From contig NC_062244.1 in the NCBI RefSeq assembly GCF_905475465.1, positions 818,501 through 882,500 of the forward strand: DNA of 64,000 nt, written 5' to 3'. The notes below the pieces were generated by a model. The model searched no databases. It saw only the letters and a program-made list of their open reading frames with translations, and was not told where the DNA came from. A program made the translations under genes and the position numbers. This DNA comes from Pieris napi. Taxonomy: Eukaryota; Arthropoda; Insecta; Lepidoptera; Pieridae. Positions 11,570-25,100 of this stretch are shown here, piece by piece. Position 1 is the stretch's first letter. Each line of letters begins with the position of its first letter.

Positions 11570-11939
11570 ATCTTGCAAGTAACTAACGAATAAGCCACAG
11601 ACTGCAACATATGCGTTTTATGATTTAGCCAAGAAATTCGATCGTGTATTCAATCCTTTATCAAAGCACTATTCCAGCTCATAGAAGACAAACACTCAAA
11701 ATGAATTATTCATACCGAGTCTCTGCCGTTTGCCTTACTGGACGACATTGGAATTTGTGATCCCCTGTTTTTGGGTGTTAAACAATCTATTAACTTTTAT
11801 TCATAGAACTGAAAATTGTCAATAAATCTTTCTTATATTACTCAATGTCATTGCCATATTATGTTATGATCAATGGAATTTCCATATTTTTTTACTCTAT
11901 GTCTCACAATAACGAAACTAAGTATGACTCGTGTATGTC

Positions 11940-12240
11940 AAAAAGAGATGGGCAGGGCACGTAGCCCGTATGCAGATGACATATGGTCTAAAACAGTAAC
12001 CGACTGGACTGGTCCAAAAATAAAAAGGAACACAGGAAGACCAATAGAGTAACGAGCCGACGGGATCGAAAGGGAAGCTGGAAAAAATTGGATGACGATG
12101 GCACAAAATAAATTAGGCTGGAAAAAAATTGGAGGAGGCCCTCCCGGACAGAGGCAACATCTAAGAGTAGTTTAAATTGTATTTATATTTGTTAAATGTA
12201 TATTAATAAGATATGGATGAATAAAGGCTTATTATTATTA
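11940..12240 (+). mobile_element. LINE 3' fragment (GRP...RW-type tail)
   Basis: The plus strand reads a decayed RWAGHVAR-like block (ggcagggcacgtagcc), then RNTGRPIE and a WxxMAQNKLGW-like segment. It ends with aataaaggc and a (TTA)n tail. It is a 5'-truncated relative of the 7.3-kb element. Confidence 0.65.
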
Positions 12241-12334
12241 TGTCAAAAAAGGTTTGAATTTTGACATACGGGAAACGTTCGCGCTCAGTCTCGTTTCTGA
12301 ATCATTATGATTTTTTTATACATGTGTCTTTACT

Positions 12335-12470
12335 AAGTGGAACATTACGATTTAGTCAAACTTAAGACTAATAAGTAATTTAAGTCTCACCTAATTTGCT
12401 AATAAATTATTTAACATAAGAAAGTGTCCAATAACACTACTTACAGTCTCTATTTAAAGACACCCGGTTC
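12335..12470 (+). repeat. Dispersed repeat shared with 57.79-57.90 kb
   Basis: The string around aagactaataagta...cctaatttgct...taacataagaaagtgtcc recurs with about 80% similarity by eye at 57790-57900. Class unknown. Confidence 0.5.
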
Positions 12471-13080
12471 TTGTGTTCCATTTCTTCACTCACTGTTTAG
12501 CACTTAATAATAGCTAATTAGATTAAAACTAAAAATAGTGTTTAAAACACATAGTGAATAAATAATTGTTCCACCAATTGCGGTAAGCATTCTTTACTGA
12601 GTTTAAAAAAAAATTAAAAGCTCACGAGATTGAGAGTAGATACAAAAATGTCCGGAAAATTTCGCATACGAGATAATCCTGCAATAGAAAAGTGCCATTT
12701 AATTTAACTTAATTCAGTTTTCACCTTGTATTATTCATAGTAGCAAAAACATGTATATTGGCAGACTGCAATTCCAAACCGCATTGTATTGTTATGCAAA
12801 TGGCTTGGCCAAAATTTGTGCTGCCTTTGTGACCCCATGTTTACTCTGACCTCACTGTCAATAATAATAATCATTTGTTCCAGCCACTCATTGGTTCAAA
12901 ACCTGACTGGACTTAAATCTCTCTAATCTCTACTTTCAGAGGTAATCATTCTATTATCGCTATTAGCTTATCAAGGGTTTAAATAAGGTATTGAGTTTTA
13001 TGCCCGAATAGTTCAAACTGAGATGTTGAGATTCAGAGTTAGGTTAGAATCAGATAAATAAAATGTATGAAATTTAAACA

Positions 13081-13132
13081 TATTCTCTTTATAGATTAAA
13101 TGTTAATCAACATTTAATCTATAAAGAGAATA
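13081..13132. repeat. Perfect inverted repeat (24-bp arms, 4-bp loop)
   Basis: The arms at 13081-13104 and 13109-13132 are exact reverse complements around AATC. It may be a small foldback element or a replication-slippage product; no gene lies nearby. Confidence 0.85.
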
Positions 13133-14090
13133 AAACAGATGCACTCTGAGAGCAAGCCCCATCAGGGTTGTAACGTAACTTATGATTAGGTATTTATCGT
13201 ATCCTACAGTCTAAATTATATAATAAAGTATGTAAAAATCCATCCGACTTATACGGGAATATCTCGACACGGTCGTACAACAATGTGGGATTTGAAAAAA
13301 TTCAAAATCCACTTTTTATCGTATTTGGATACTACATTGATTAAATATTACGGTTACATTAAAAAAAAATCATGTGTTTTAAATTAATCAGTCGGTAAAG
13401 TGACGGATTTGATTGACGCTCATAGAAGCATTTTTCTAGACAACTGTGTAATTTAATATTATTACGTTGTTTTTTTTAAAACCCTTTTGTTTGCTTGTAT
13501 GTCAATCTTCATAATAACAAAATATGAATTAAAAAAGTTATGACAAAAAAACTAACATATAATCATATTATTTTGAAATGGCTGCGCTTTAAGTCAGATC
13601 CGTCACTATTCTACGACTATGACGATACCTTATTACAAATATTTTGGTGTAATGTTAACTGGTCATTAAAATAGAACCATCCATATACATCTTGATTAAA
13701 AACAGCAATTTTTCCTTAACATCAATCACGGCCCGGATTGAGTCAATCCAGAATAATGGATAAGGCAAAGCCCGAAAACATTATCTTAATTAGACAAGTT
13801 TCTGCCTAATTGTTACAATTAACTAATCGCTCATTTGTTAATGTATTTATGGGATTAGATGTACTAGGTTTGAGTTCAAAGAATTTATACATTTTCCGAT
13901 AACTTTACATAATTTACTCAAAGAATTTGGAGTAGTATTGTGTGATAATAATATGTTATTTTTGATATTTTTTTTAACGGCGTGAGTGGTATATTTATTA
14001 TAACTTTGTGCAAATGAACTAAGCAACATTTCTTTATATTAATTTCAAACGTTGCTAAAACTAGGTTTTTAGCTATTTTGGGTTTATAAT
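13133..14090. other. No feature recognised (AT-rich)
   Basis: No supported gene or repeat terminus. Short open frames here are AT-rich and lack family resemblance. Confidence 0.4.
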
Positions 14091-14109
14091 AATAAAGACC
14101 CCACATCTC

Positions 14110-14430
14110 TACGCAACGCCTTTCGGAGAGAGATTGATCGTCGACGATTCGAACCACTCTACATTGAAAACGGTCAAGTGGAAGGAGCTGGTACTGGGGA
14201 GCTCCCGCCCAGCGGTGAAAACAGTACTCGATGTGGAGTCGAAGTAAATGTAATGTAGCTTCCTGCTACCGCTTCTATATCTTCTCTCCACCTTTTTGTA
14301 AGGTTTTTATCCTCTTCTAATTCTTTCCCCTGGTCCTTTCCATATAGTCTTTAAAGTACACCTCTTATGTATGATGCTCTATGCCCCGCCCATTGCCACT
14401 GTTTTAGGGCATAATGTAAGGCATCCATCA
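14110..14430 (-). mobile_element. LINE 3' fragment
   Basis: The minus strand encodes WQWAGHRASYIRG and, in another frame, a KRWREDIEAVAGS block. Both match the C-terminal WAGHxAR / RWxDDIxxxAG motifs of insect endonuclease-reverse transcriptases. Frameshifts show decay. The 14110-14230 part is GC-richer and may be 3' UTR. Confidence 0.5.
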
Positions 14431-14871
14431 CTTGTTTGTAGTCTTATTTTTTCGTTTTATATTTTATGTATTTTCCTCATTTTTAGTTCGCTTCTTACCA
14501 TTGATTTCTAGCATGTTTGGTTTTTATTTTTGTGTTGGTTGTATTATAGTTTAAACTACTAAAATGTTAGTTGTTAACGTTTTAAGTAGTAAACGTTGTT
14601 ATAAGCTACTTTCCTAGAATTAATAGGTTTGTTTATATTTATTATTTAAAAATATACAAACTAATAACTTTTCCAAGAGAACTTATAATGTACGATCTAT
14701 GCAAGAAGTTATGTGGATTATCAAAGTGCATCCTGCATTAGTATTCAGCACGTGTATGTTCTAGCCAATTGCAAACTTACGTGTGTATGCAATTTCATAG
14801 TTTACACGACATTTCTTGCAAAAATATGTTTTTGGAATTGCGATACAATGTATCGGGAAAGAAAGTGTTTT

Positions 14872-15155
14872 AGAGCAATGCCTAGTGGCATCGGGGTGCG
14901 ACTCCCATCCCTGAGATATAAGGTTCGTTCCCCGGTTGTGTACTGAACTTTATTTCTATGTGCGCATTTAACATTCGCTCGAACGGTGAAGGAAACCATC
15001 TCCAGAAAAACGGCTTGCCTTAGACCCAAAAAAACGTTGACGGCGTGTGTCAGGCACAGAAAGCTGATCACCTACTTGCCTATTAGAATTACAAATGATC
15101 ATGAAACAGGTACAGAAATTTAAGGCTCAGACCTAAAAAGGTTGTAGTGGAGTGT
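14872..15155 (+). mobile_element. tRNA-derived SINE, copy 2
   Basis: Degenerate A box (gcctagtggcatcgg) and B box (ggttcgttccccgg), then the conserved body gacggcgtgtgtcaggcacag...atgatcatgaaacag and the tail acctaaaaaggttgtag. Confidence 0.8.
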
Positions 15156-15754
15156 TTGTATTTATTTGTTTATAGATTAGATTTGTAAAGAAGATCAAAA
15201 ATCAATCATCACATGCAATAGAACGTGTGTCGAATAGAATCGTATCAATAACTGTTCGATGGCTGGTTATAAAACTAAGAAGGCTTTATTGCTACTCCTG
15301 TCTCCTTTACTTTGTAAGCACAATAATTGTTTGTGTAGTTATAAATATTTACCAGAGTATACAAATACTTGAGTTAATATGAATGTTGCATTCATTCTAT
15401 AAAGTTTATTTTTGACCCGGCTTCGTTTTAGACATTTATTTTATAAAATCTCCATTTAAATATAACTCAAGGGTTATCTAGCATTCTATATGTGTACATT
15501 TAGACATAGACAAAACACTTAATACTAACGAAACACACACACAGAAACAAAAAAAAATAATAATGAAAAAAAAAATTACAAAATTATTTTTTTAAAGAAT
15601 AAGGTATTTTTAAGTGTAACCCCCACCGGGAGTCGATTCCACAGTTCGCAAGTTTGCAAAGTCTTATGTCTAATCTAGAAAGCAGCAATTTGACAAATTA
15701 TGTCACTTATCATCAGATGAGCTTCCTAAAATATATTTTTTTAATGTTAATTCT

Positions 15755-15985
15755 CCAGTGATCCCAGAGCTGGTGTTTTCGTCGCTCGACGATAAAGCAT
15801 CGCAATACAGCGAGGAAATGCTGCCAGCATTAAAGGTACACTGCCATAGGGACCAAACTTTTAAATTTGTTTTGCTTTCTAATTATAAGTTTTTAATTAT
15901 TATTACTATGTAGGTTCAGCATATTTTAAATACTGTATATTTGTGTGTTAGGAAATAAATATAACTATTTTCTAATTCCCCTGAC
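15755..15985 (+). mobile_element. LINE 3' fragment, GDPRAG/QRISIAIQRGNAAS-tail family
   Basis: The plus strand matches the conserved C-terminal coding (decayed SxDPRAGxF..QRISIAIQRGNA-like frame) and the 3' UTR with aaaggtacactgcca.agggaccaaactttt. Eight copies occur in the window, mostly plus-oriented. Confidence 0.6.
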
Positions 15986-16261
15986 ATTTATTTGCAGCAA
16001 TATTTTTAAGTAATATACATCAGTTGATTTTTATTTGTAATAATTGTAGTTCTGTGATAGCCATTATGCATAAGCTTTTGATCTCCATCCAAAGCGGATA
16101 TACAGAGGTTGAAGTGGCATTTGAGTCCATTGAATCAGATAATTACTGAGGGCTATTAGGGCTCACTGATGCTCTCATATTATTTTTCCTTCACATATAC
16201 GCTCTAATATACTTATTATTGTCGTATATATTAGTATCTTAACATACATGCTGTTTTTTTT

Positions 16262-16345
16262 AAAGACCCAAGTCGAATTGGTTCGGAAATACTCTTGTTT
16301 TATTATTAATTAAACAAACTTTGGGAGGAAGGTGCACTGCTTCTC
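16262..16345 (-). mobile_element. Short LINE fragment
   Basis: The string aagtcgaattggttcggaaatactc is the complement of the VFPNQFDLG-coding block found at 31.6, 50.3 and 61.1 kb. Very short remnant. Confidence 0.4.
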
Positions 16346-16748
16346 TCACCCTCGACAAGTCGAACCACTAACTGTCCTAAATCTACCTCAGGAACTGTTC
16401 AATCCGAGAACTATCGTTGGCGCGTTGACAATATTGGGAGAGTATTTGCTTTGCTCTTGTTAGAAACGCCATTGGGAGGTGACAATGTAAAACAAAAGAG
16501 AAACGGTGTCTCTCGTCCCTCTTTACAGCATCTCTAGTCAACGTCAACATGCGACGTAATACTTTAATACTTCATGGTATTACGACCACTGGTCTTTCCA
16601 ATTCCTAATTTTTAGATGTCATATGATGATTAAATATAACTTCTCAGACTCCTGTTGAGCCGTTGCAGCAAAAGCAAATATTGACTTGGTATTTCGGGCT
16701 TCATACGAATGAAACATGAACATTACATCAAATGTTTAATGAGAAACA

Positions 16749-16796
16749 AAAATAATTAGTCCTTAACTGCATATGCAGTTAAGGACTAATTATTTT
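16749..16796. repeat. Perfect 48-bp palindrome
   Basis: The arms 16749-16772 and 16773-16796 are exact reverse complements with no loop, centred on GCATATGC. Part of the arm (agttaagga) is repeated directly afterwards. Confidence 0.9.
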
Positions 16797-17480
16797 AGTT
16801 AAGGACATGCTGCTTAATTATAAATGTATTAGGGTAACAGATTAATACTTAAGATTCTGTTTGTGACTTAACACTTCAATCTCTTTCTCATGCCAACAAA
16901 ATCCGTCTACAGTCTACTAGCTATAATGTTATTAAGCACACATCTCTTTCCAACACAGCATAAATACAACTTGAGAGAGAAAGAATGCATACTTTAAACT
17001 GTGTAGTTGTGTACACTGATTTAGTTCTGAATAAAGTAATTTTAATAGCTTATCGAAAAAACAAATTAATTGTTACTAAAATACTGAGATTATCGAATTA
17101 GTAAGAATACTATAAAGTTATAAACACACAAAATACTTTCAAATTTTACACCAATATCTTTTCGATAATGACTATAACTGAATTTGCGAATGGCACACAT
17201 TTTATAAATACGATAAATTTAAACGTAGGCCAATTACGCTATTTTAATATTAATAAATTTAAATTATGTTTGCTACCATACCTACGTATGGACTGTTTAC
17301 AGAATTATTATTAGTACTATATTTTTAATTATCCATTATCAACATTTTCGTTCAAAGAATATACCTTAGTAAGTATTGTTAATTCTAGATTTGTAGATAT
17401 GTTACCAGGTTGCTAAATGCGTAATTATTATTTATGTAGATCTTATTATATGTATTATATACATATATACCTAGATATAA
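16797..17480. other. No feature recognised
   Basis: AT-rich DNA downstream of the candidate small gene; nothing with coding or repeat structure was identified. Confidence 0.35.
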
Positions 17481-17501
17481 AAATATAACATTTTTAGATT
17501 T

Positions 17502-18027
17502 TTATGTTTTCAAAGGTGCCATTTCTGGGGCTGATGGTACAGGAGTGACGGTTTCTGATGTAGACAGAGGTTGGAATTTCCTGGGCTCCAAAAGGCCATT
17601 CTTCGAGGCTACCATCAGCAACAATACTGCTGATATGGAGAACGAAACCAGCTGCAAAAAAGAATAACTTCTTATTTCTAAATACACTTCGAATTTGAAT
17701 TGTAATATTTATATACAATCCAATTATAATGGTTAATTTGATACTTATCACTCATTCAAACAATATTTACCAACAATAATCAGAGTTTACTTAGCTTGTC
17801 ATAATTTGAAACTCATGCGCATACAATAAAAGTACGTAGGTGCAATTATTAGGTCATAATAACCTGTTAAGTATTAATTGTTATGTTGTAATTATTGTTT
17901 CTAGCAATAATACATTTCCCAACTATTTTTAGCCTGTTGGTAGTTATTTAAATATTCATTTATAAAATCAATTAAAACATACCGCAGACACACCAAACGT
18001 CGCTAAAACTTCGTACGATAAAAACAT
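17502..18027 (-). CDS. Candidate two-exon gene for a 64-residue membrane or secreted peptide
   Basis: Exon 1 (18027-17983) starts at an ATG, encodes MFLSYEVLATFGVSA and ends at the consensus donor GTATGT. Exon 2 (17651-17502) follows a strong acceptor (TTCTTTTTTGCAG) and continues in phase 0 with LVSFSISAVLLLMVASKNG. It ends with a Pro/Ser/Thr-rich tail (LEPRKFQPLSTSETVTPVPS) and stop TAA. The joined N-terminus is a long hydrophobic stretch, residues about 8-30, either a signal peptide or a single membrane anchor. I do not recognise a family. The gene lies 1.1 kb downstream of carboxypeptidase A on the same strand, and an E-box CACGTG lies about 30 bases upstream of the ATG. The pairing of these exons is inferred from splice sites and phase only; exon 1 could lie elsewhere. 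Confidence 0.45.
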
Positions 18028-19028
18028 CGTGTAGAAACAAAACAAACAAAAATCACGTGTTCTTTTTACACCTCAATACAATAAAACCGATTTACAAGAG
18101 AACAGTTTTACTAAGTTCGGAATTGAAATAGCAATTAGTTTTACGATTAAAATAAAAAGTAACTTGTAATGTAAACCACGAAGACGAAAACTAAAAACTT
18201 TGTCTTGCGTTACGACAGCTGCGAGCTCAATGTCACATACGAAGTGCGGCAACGTCGCACGGTCAACGCAGTGACAGGTAAAATATGTCGCGCACGGCAC
18301 AGGTAGACCATAGCCAATGTACCCATAAACTAAAGAGTTGGGTGGCTTAGTGTTTTGGGTGGCTTCATTTGTCCGTTGAAATTTGACCTTGTTTGATAGT
18401 TTTGCAATTATGATAATTTGCTAATATCGGGATAATAGCAAGAGAAACGCGATATTATTCGTTTAATTACAAACTATACTTTGCTAGTCAAAAGTGGTAG
18501 GCGTTTTAATTATATTTTTGATCTTCTTTAGCAAGTGATTTATATAAAATTTAAGATATACAAAATTATTTATGTTTTATATCCAACTGAGTAATATTTC
18601 CAATTTACACACTACACAGTAGGATTTAGCGCTTTCGAAACTTAGGTACTTCGTAAGATGAACTACGTACAACCGCGGTGAGACAATAATTTTAGGTGAG
18701 CAGGCTTTTACGATATACATAATATATAAGATAACCATTGACAGTTGACATTGACATATACACATTTATGATAATCATTGACAGTCATACATATGTATTT
18801 TCTCTAAGCCAAAATAGTATAGTATAATAATTGTTAGTTATTTCCGACTGTCCAGTGAATGTTCTTCGCAAACTCAAAGGATCTGGATCATTATGTTTGT
18901 ACTATATTATAATTAATACATTACGCAGAAAACAAACGTCCATTTTATTGTATCAAACTGATAGTAGGATATATAATCTGTAATATGTATATGACTTCTA
19001 ATCTATATTAAATCTTTGGCATTTCTCT
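18028..19028. other. No gene recognised; local GC-rich patch at about 18.19-18.30 kb
   Basis: Between the small-peptide model and carboxypeptidase A. The GC-rich patch at 18.19-18.30 kb (many CpG, ending GTGACAG then GTAAAA) could be promoter or 5' exon sequence, but no frame supports it. The rest is AT-rich. Confidence 0.3.
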
Positions 19029-19034
19029 TTTATT
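19029..19034 (-). terminator. Polyadenylation signal, gene A
   Basis: AATAAA on the minus strand, about 70 bases after the TAA stop of gene A. Confidence 0.5.
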
Positions 19035-19105
19035 CCGGTCTCCGAGTAGTATAATTTTTTTTACAATATTTACGTAGGTACGATTAAAAGTAGTTACTCA
19101 AACCA

Positions 19106-22100
19106 TTAATTTATTCTTTCTTTATAAAATAACACGGAAAGTCTCGCTGCAGTTGCAATACCCATCCAAGTTTCTTCATTTATTTGAGGAAGATATTTTG
19201 GTGGAACAAGGAAACCATATTTTTGGAAATCAGGCAATTCCAGTGTCAACGAAAATGGTACACCGATGTCCTGAAAAATAACCTGTATCATTACTTGTAT
19301 TTTTGAATAAGGTATAATTATTTAGTAATACATATATGCAAATTAATACGCCTTTTTAAATTGTCTCAGCTTCCAGCGACCAGCTTTAAACGTTTAATAA
19401 CGTTTAGTAACCTAACCTAATAGATATTATTATTAATAAGTTAAAAAAATGGTAGCAAAATTTTTTGTTACAGCCTTATAATTGCCCTTGAAGAATTAGT
19501 CTTTGGTTATTGCGACTAAATTGTATAACGTAATACATCTATGGCGAAGCAAATCTTTCTAGACAAATAGTATCTTCACATATCGTCGATTTTTAGTTAT
19601 ATTTTATTCTCGGTTACTGACGCTGTTTATCAAACAAAAGCACTAGTAACTAATCTAACTCGGCCCACTTATGTGCTACCTGTATCTTCTATTAGTACAT
19701 TTACTAGAAACGAAAGTATATGAAATTTACTTTTAATGGAAACATCTACAATTACAGTAAACGACTGATATTTTAGGTATAGAACATGCGTCAAAACTTG
19801 CACGCTACTAAATAATATATGTACAATTATATTTATCATATTATTATTATAATACTATGCATTATATATTATTTAAAAACAAGCAAACTTGCCATATGTA
19901 TTAATGTTTGTCAATCAAAAGTTTACTGCTTTAATCGCCAACAAATATGACTTATTCTGGGTTCGATTTCCTGCAAATCAACAATTACTTCGCATTGCTG
20001 TACTGAACATGTACTTATACTGAAAATATATAAATGAATGTTTGCTTAAGCACATTCTTATTACCAGTAAAGAGTATTTTGTACTAAAGAATGGTTGTTA
20101 TTCAAACATTTAGAGATCTAACCTGCGCATAATCCTGCGATGTCCCCGAAGCCGGATACAAAACAAAATAACTGTTACCAACATGATAATGATACGCTTC
20201 AGGTAGTTTCTTGGTATCAATTTGAGCACCAATGCTTGCACCGACCTGATGTATGCGCGCCACATTAGTCGGTAAAGTGGCGTTATCGAAGCCATAAAGC
20301 ACGTAGCTTCCATAACTATGAATATTCATGTAAATTTGAATACGGTCCAGATATGTATGGAGTATATCTCTAATATTCCGGGTTTCTATTTCGGAAAACG
20401 GATAACGGCCGCTGAACGACTCGGCGCATGGATCTTGGGAGGCGTTGGACTCGCCGAAGAATATGTCGTAATTTCTGTTTAGATCGACACCGCTGCAATT
20501 GGAGACGCTCGCGTTGAATGATCGGTTTTTGCGCCACATTCGCTCCTGCAATTATGTAATAAGCGCACATTTTTTATACTTTACTAGCTGGCCTGGCGAA
20601 CATCGTACCGCCTAACAGTCGATTCTTTATTTTTTTTAAATACTTATTCTGCTATTCGGGACACCGGTCTAGCTAAGATAAAAAAAAAGAAAGTTGATAA
20701 GACAACAAATACATTATGTCAAAAAATAAAAATTTACCTTCCCGGAACCCCTCCACTAGCACTTAAACTTTATGATATGGTATTAAAGTTCAAATTGACT
20801 TTAAAGTATTATTACGAATATTTTGTATGGGAATATAGAAAAGTGTTGTTTTTAGACTTTTTCATTCAATTTTTTTTATTTTTCTCTCCGTAAGAACCAT
20901 CCTCGTACTTCAAGGAATATTATAAAAAAAGAATTGGCCAAATCGGTCAAGCCGTTTTCATGTTATGTCGTGACAACGGAAAACGGGTTTCATTTTTATA
21001 TATATAGATGACTAAATGAATCTATTTATTAACACTTAATTCCCCTTTGAATACTTAGGGCAACTTAAAAATATTATGACGTACTCCAAAGGTTTGCTAT
21101 AATATGCCTTAGGAAATAAGACGATTTTGATAAAATTATATGAGAGAGGGAGAAAATTATACAAGGTTCTGTCGTGTGTATTGTTGAAATTAAAAATTAT
21201 TCAGCAATAAGCCACCAGATAGAGGGGACCTCCAGGAAAAAGAAACGTGGTAAGACAACAAACGCGATGGGCTGACGACATCGGAAAGGTTACTGGGGAG
21301 AAATGGATGGAGTAAGCAAAGAACAGATCCAAATATAAGTTAAGGGGGAGGTCTTTAACCAAAAGGGAGTACCAAAGAACACGAAATAATGGAAATTACA
21401 ATAACTTATATAGACTATAGTATACGTATAATAACAAAACTAACACCCATTTGATATGTATTTTTTTATAGTATGGAAATTAAATTGGTTTTATTATTAT
21501 TTATTTATTTTATCAGTTACTTTGTTATATAGATATATTAATAGTAAAAATTTAAACAAGTTCACCGTAGCTTGGTTAAAAAATGCTTCCTTAAGTCAGG
21601 TGCTAACTAACAGAGAGTATTTATCGGTTATTTATTTATAGATTAATACGTAAATTATCCTCTTTTTTATACAATTGTTATGAATACATCATTATATTGG
21701 CAAGCTGTGTTGGCCAAGTGGCTTCAGCGTGCGACTCTCATCCCTGAGGTCGTAGGTTTGATCCCCGGCCGTACACTAATAAAATTTCTTTCTAGGAAGG
21801 AAAGTGAAGGAAAACATCGTGAGGAAACCGGCTTGCTTTAGACCCAAAATGTCGACGGCGTCAGGCACAGGAGGTCACCTACTTGCCGACTAGATTAACA
21901 AATGATCATGAAACAGATACAGAAATCTGAGGCCCAGACCTGAAGAGGTTGTAGTGCTACTGATTTTATTTTGTTATACATTCTTATGTAACTTTATACA
22001 CAGCTGTCTACTTACATCTGTATGTGTGAACTCATAGCCGTCTGGATTTTGAACTGGTAGTATAATCCAGTCAATATCCTGTATAAGATCCTTGTCTTCA

Positions 22101-25100
22101 TTCCGTAAATCTTCCACCAGCCTGTGCATGGTGTAGAGAGCCACTGGAGGGGTCGACCACTCTCTGGCGTGCATCGCAGCGTCCATGAAGTATATTGGCT
22201 TAGTTTTATCCTCGAAGTTCGTTGTAGATATCTTTAAAACATAATGGACTTAGGCATACCATATCTAATTACTATTCTAGGCGCGAATCTCTGAGATCGT
22301 GTATATATATATATATATATATATATAATTCTACTGTACGTGTGTATGTCACTAAACTCCTCTTGAACGGCTGGACCGATTTGAATGATTTTTATGTATG
22401 CGTTTGGTGGAACCCTGGACGGTTTAGATTCACAAATCAGCCCGGCAGATGGCGCTGCAGTCGGTAATTTCATACTTTGTTTAATATCCTAATCGCTTGA
22501 AATATCGTCTGTGGGATTCGCTAGTATATAATTATAAGGACTATTCCTAGACTTGGAAGTTAAGGCAAAGTATATCTAAAGGCTTATTTTTGTAGAAATA
22601 CGTACCTTGAGATAATTAACAGATCGGCCTTCGAAAGTCTGACCAGCTGTTACTAATGTCACGATATCAGGATATTCACGTGATAATCTTTCCATGTACG
22701 CATTGATCTGTAATGTCATAATTAATTAGAGAAACCAAAATATTATTAACTATACTTTACTTTCAGCATATTTAAGGTGAGTTTCAGGAATATTCTTGAT
22801 ACACTTAGCGCCATGTCTTACCAAATAGTAAGTAGTAGTAGTAGTACCTTTTTTTAAATGAACTAATTAACCTACTAACCAGAAAGATTGATTGAATTGG
22901 GACACAATAGCATAATAGTGCCGTTACTATGAATTTGAAGAGCAACAACAACAATTATAAAGGTGGATAGGCCAAAATATGGAAACCACATGTGGCAAAG
23001 AGTGGATAAAAAAATAAAAAAAATATGTTTATTATGGAACATAAGATACACGTATCACTTATTCCACGTCATTAAATTTGAATTTGTGGGCATCCCTACT
23101 CATCGGCAAAGAAGACAGAGGGTGTAGGTCGAGAGAAAAAGCCGGCGTAAAAAACTCTCAGTACTCTTTTAAAATAGCAAATCATCAAACGACTCTTATT
23201 TTAAATAAAAAACTATCGCAAATTAATTAGAAGTAGCCTGTCTAGCACTAGTCCCAGGCCCTTTTATCAACTAGATAATCGTTAACTTTATAGTAAGCCG
23301 TTTTACACAGCTTTTCTTTAATACATTTCTTAAATTTATTAAAAGGCAGAGATAAAAGAGCCTCTGGGATTTTATTAAAGAAGAGTATCCCTTTTCCCAA
23401 AAAAGAATTACTAACTTTAGATAGTCTAGATACCTAAAAATAAAAAGAAATATAACTGTAAAAGTGTAGTGTTGGCCTAGTGGCTTCAGCGTGCGACTCT
23501 CATCCCTGAGGTCGTAGGTTTGATCCCCGTGCACTAATGAAATTTCTTTCTATGTGCGCATTTAACATTCGGTTGAACGGTGAAGGAAAACATCGTGAGG
23601 AAATCGGCTTGCCTTAGGCCCAAAACGTCAACAGCGTAGTCAGGCACAAAAGGCCGATCGCTTACTTGCCTAGATTGCCAAATGATCATGAAACAGATAC
23701 AGAAATCTGAGGCCCAGACCTAAAAACGTTGTAGCGCCACTGATTTATTTATTGAGTGTAAAAGTAATTTTATGACATTATCATAATTAACTGATTCTGT
23801 GATTTATAATTAGCCAATCTCGATGTACTACTTTCTTTGCAAATAAACGATTAATTTATTAACCTGTGTTTGTACCGGCTAATCTCAAGGGCAATACCAA
23901 TAAGGCGACAGCTACAGGTATTCGGGAACTGCATCGAAAAAGCATACAAATAGAGTACTAAATTCCTGGCTTACCTCGGCCATCCGCGCGTAATACGTAA
24001 ATGGCTGTGCTACGTTGCGTCGTTGATTCCAAAGATTACATTCTTTTTCGAATTCACCTAATGCGCTGGAACAGCAGTTTTTAATCTTTTAAATCACGTG
24101 AAAGTGTTTAGTATTAAAATAGATTAAAAAGAGTGGCGGAGAATGTCTTGGCAGTTCTTCTTGGCCGCTCTACGCCCTTGAATTGAACTGGTAGTAAATG
24201 TAAATTTTGAGTCAATTTAATATATTTTCTGTTGACGTTTATAAGTGTACTTGTTTATATGGATAAAGTTATTTGAGTTTGAGTTAGGCAATTTAAGCGT
24301 CGACTTTTTTCTTGATCCAAAACCCTACTGACTTACGCAGTAACTCTTTTTCATACTTCTTATAGAACGGGCAAACGGGCAGGATGCTTACCTGACGTTA
24401 AGACACTTGCAACGCCGGATGCTAGCAGATGTGTTGCCGACCTTACAAGAATGACCAGCGATGTGGAACACGTCTGCTCCACAGTATAATGCTGAGTCAG
24501 GGCCAGTTACAACCACTACACACACACACACACACACACACTCACACATTACACTCTTAAAATGTACCTTATTCCTTTTTTTCATTTCTGTTTTGATTAT
24601 TACTTTGTGTGTGTTAATGTTATGTCTATTCACAAATCGGCGACAAAAAATATATTTACCTTAAGATGTTCTCTCTTATTCTATACTCTACTCCATTGTT
24701 AATCAAAGCTTTTGTAAATGAAGCCTGATATTCCGGTGGAACCATTACTGCTGCATCGCGTGTTGGATTTCCAAATTTCCAGATGTCCAGATGGAACTCA
24801 TCTTTAACACCATCTAGTAAGGCGTTGTCGTTCCGATCACGAATAACAACATCGTATACCGTGTATCTAGGGAAATTATTTATAATTAAGAACATAATAT
24901 AAGAGCAGTGTTGGCAGGTTCGATTCCCGGATGGACTTTCTTTCTATGTGCGCATTTAACATTCGCTCGAACGGTGAAGGAAAACAACGTGAGGAAACCG
25001 GGCTTGCCTTAGACCCAAAAATTGACTTTTCAGTGCGTCAGGCACTGAAAGCTGATCACCTACTTGCCTATTAGATTACCGAATGATCATGAAACAGATA

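Noticed and set aside
24388..24664. Open frames on both strands across the (CA)n repeat
   Set aside because: They consist of microsatellite-derived Thr-His / Cys-Val runs within intron 2 of gene A.
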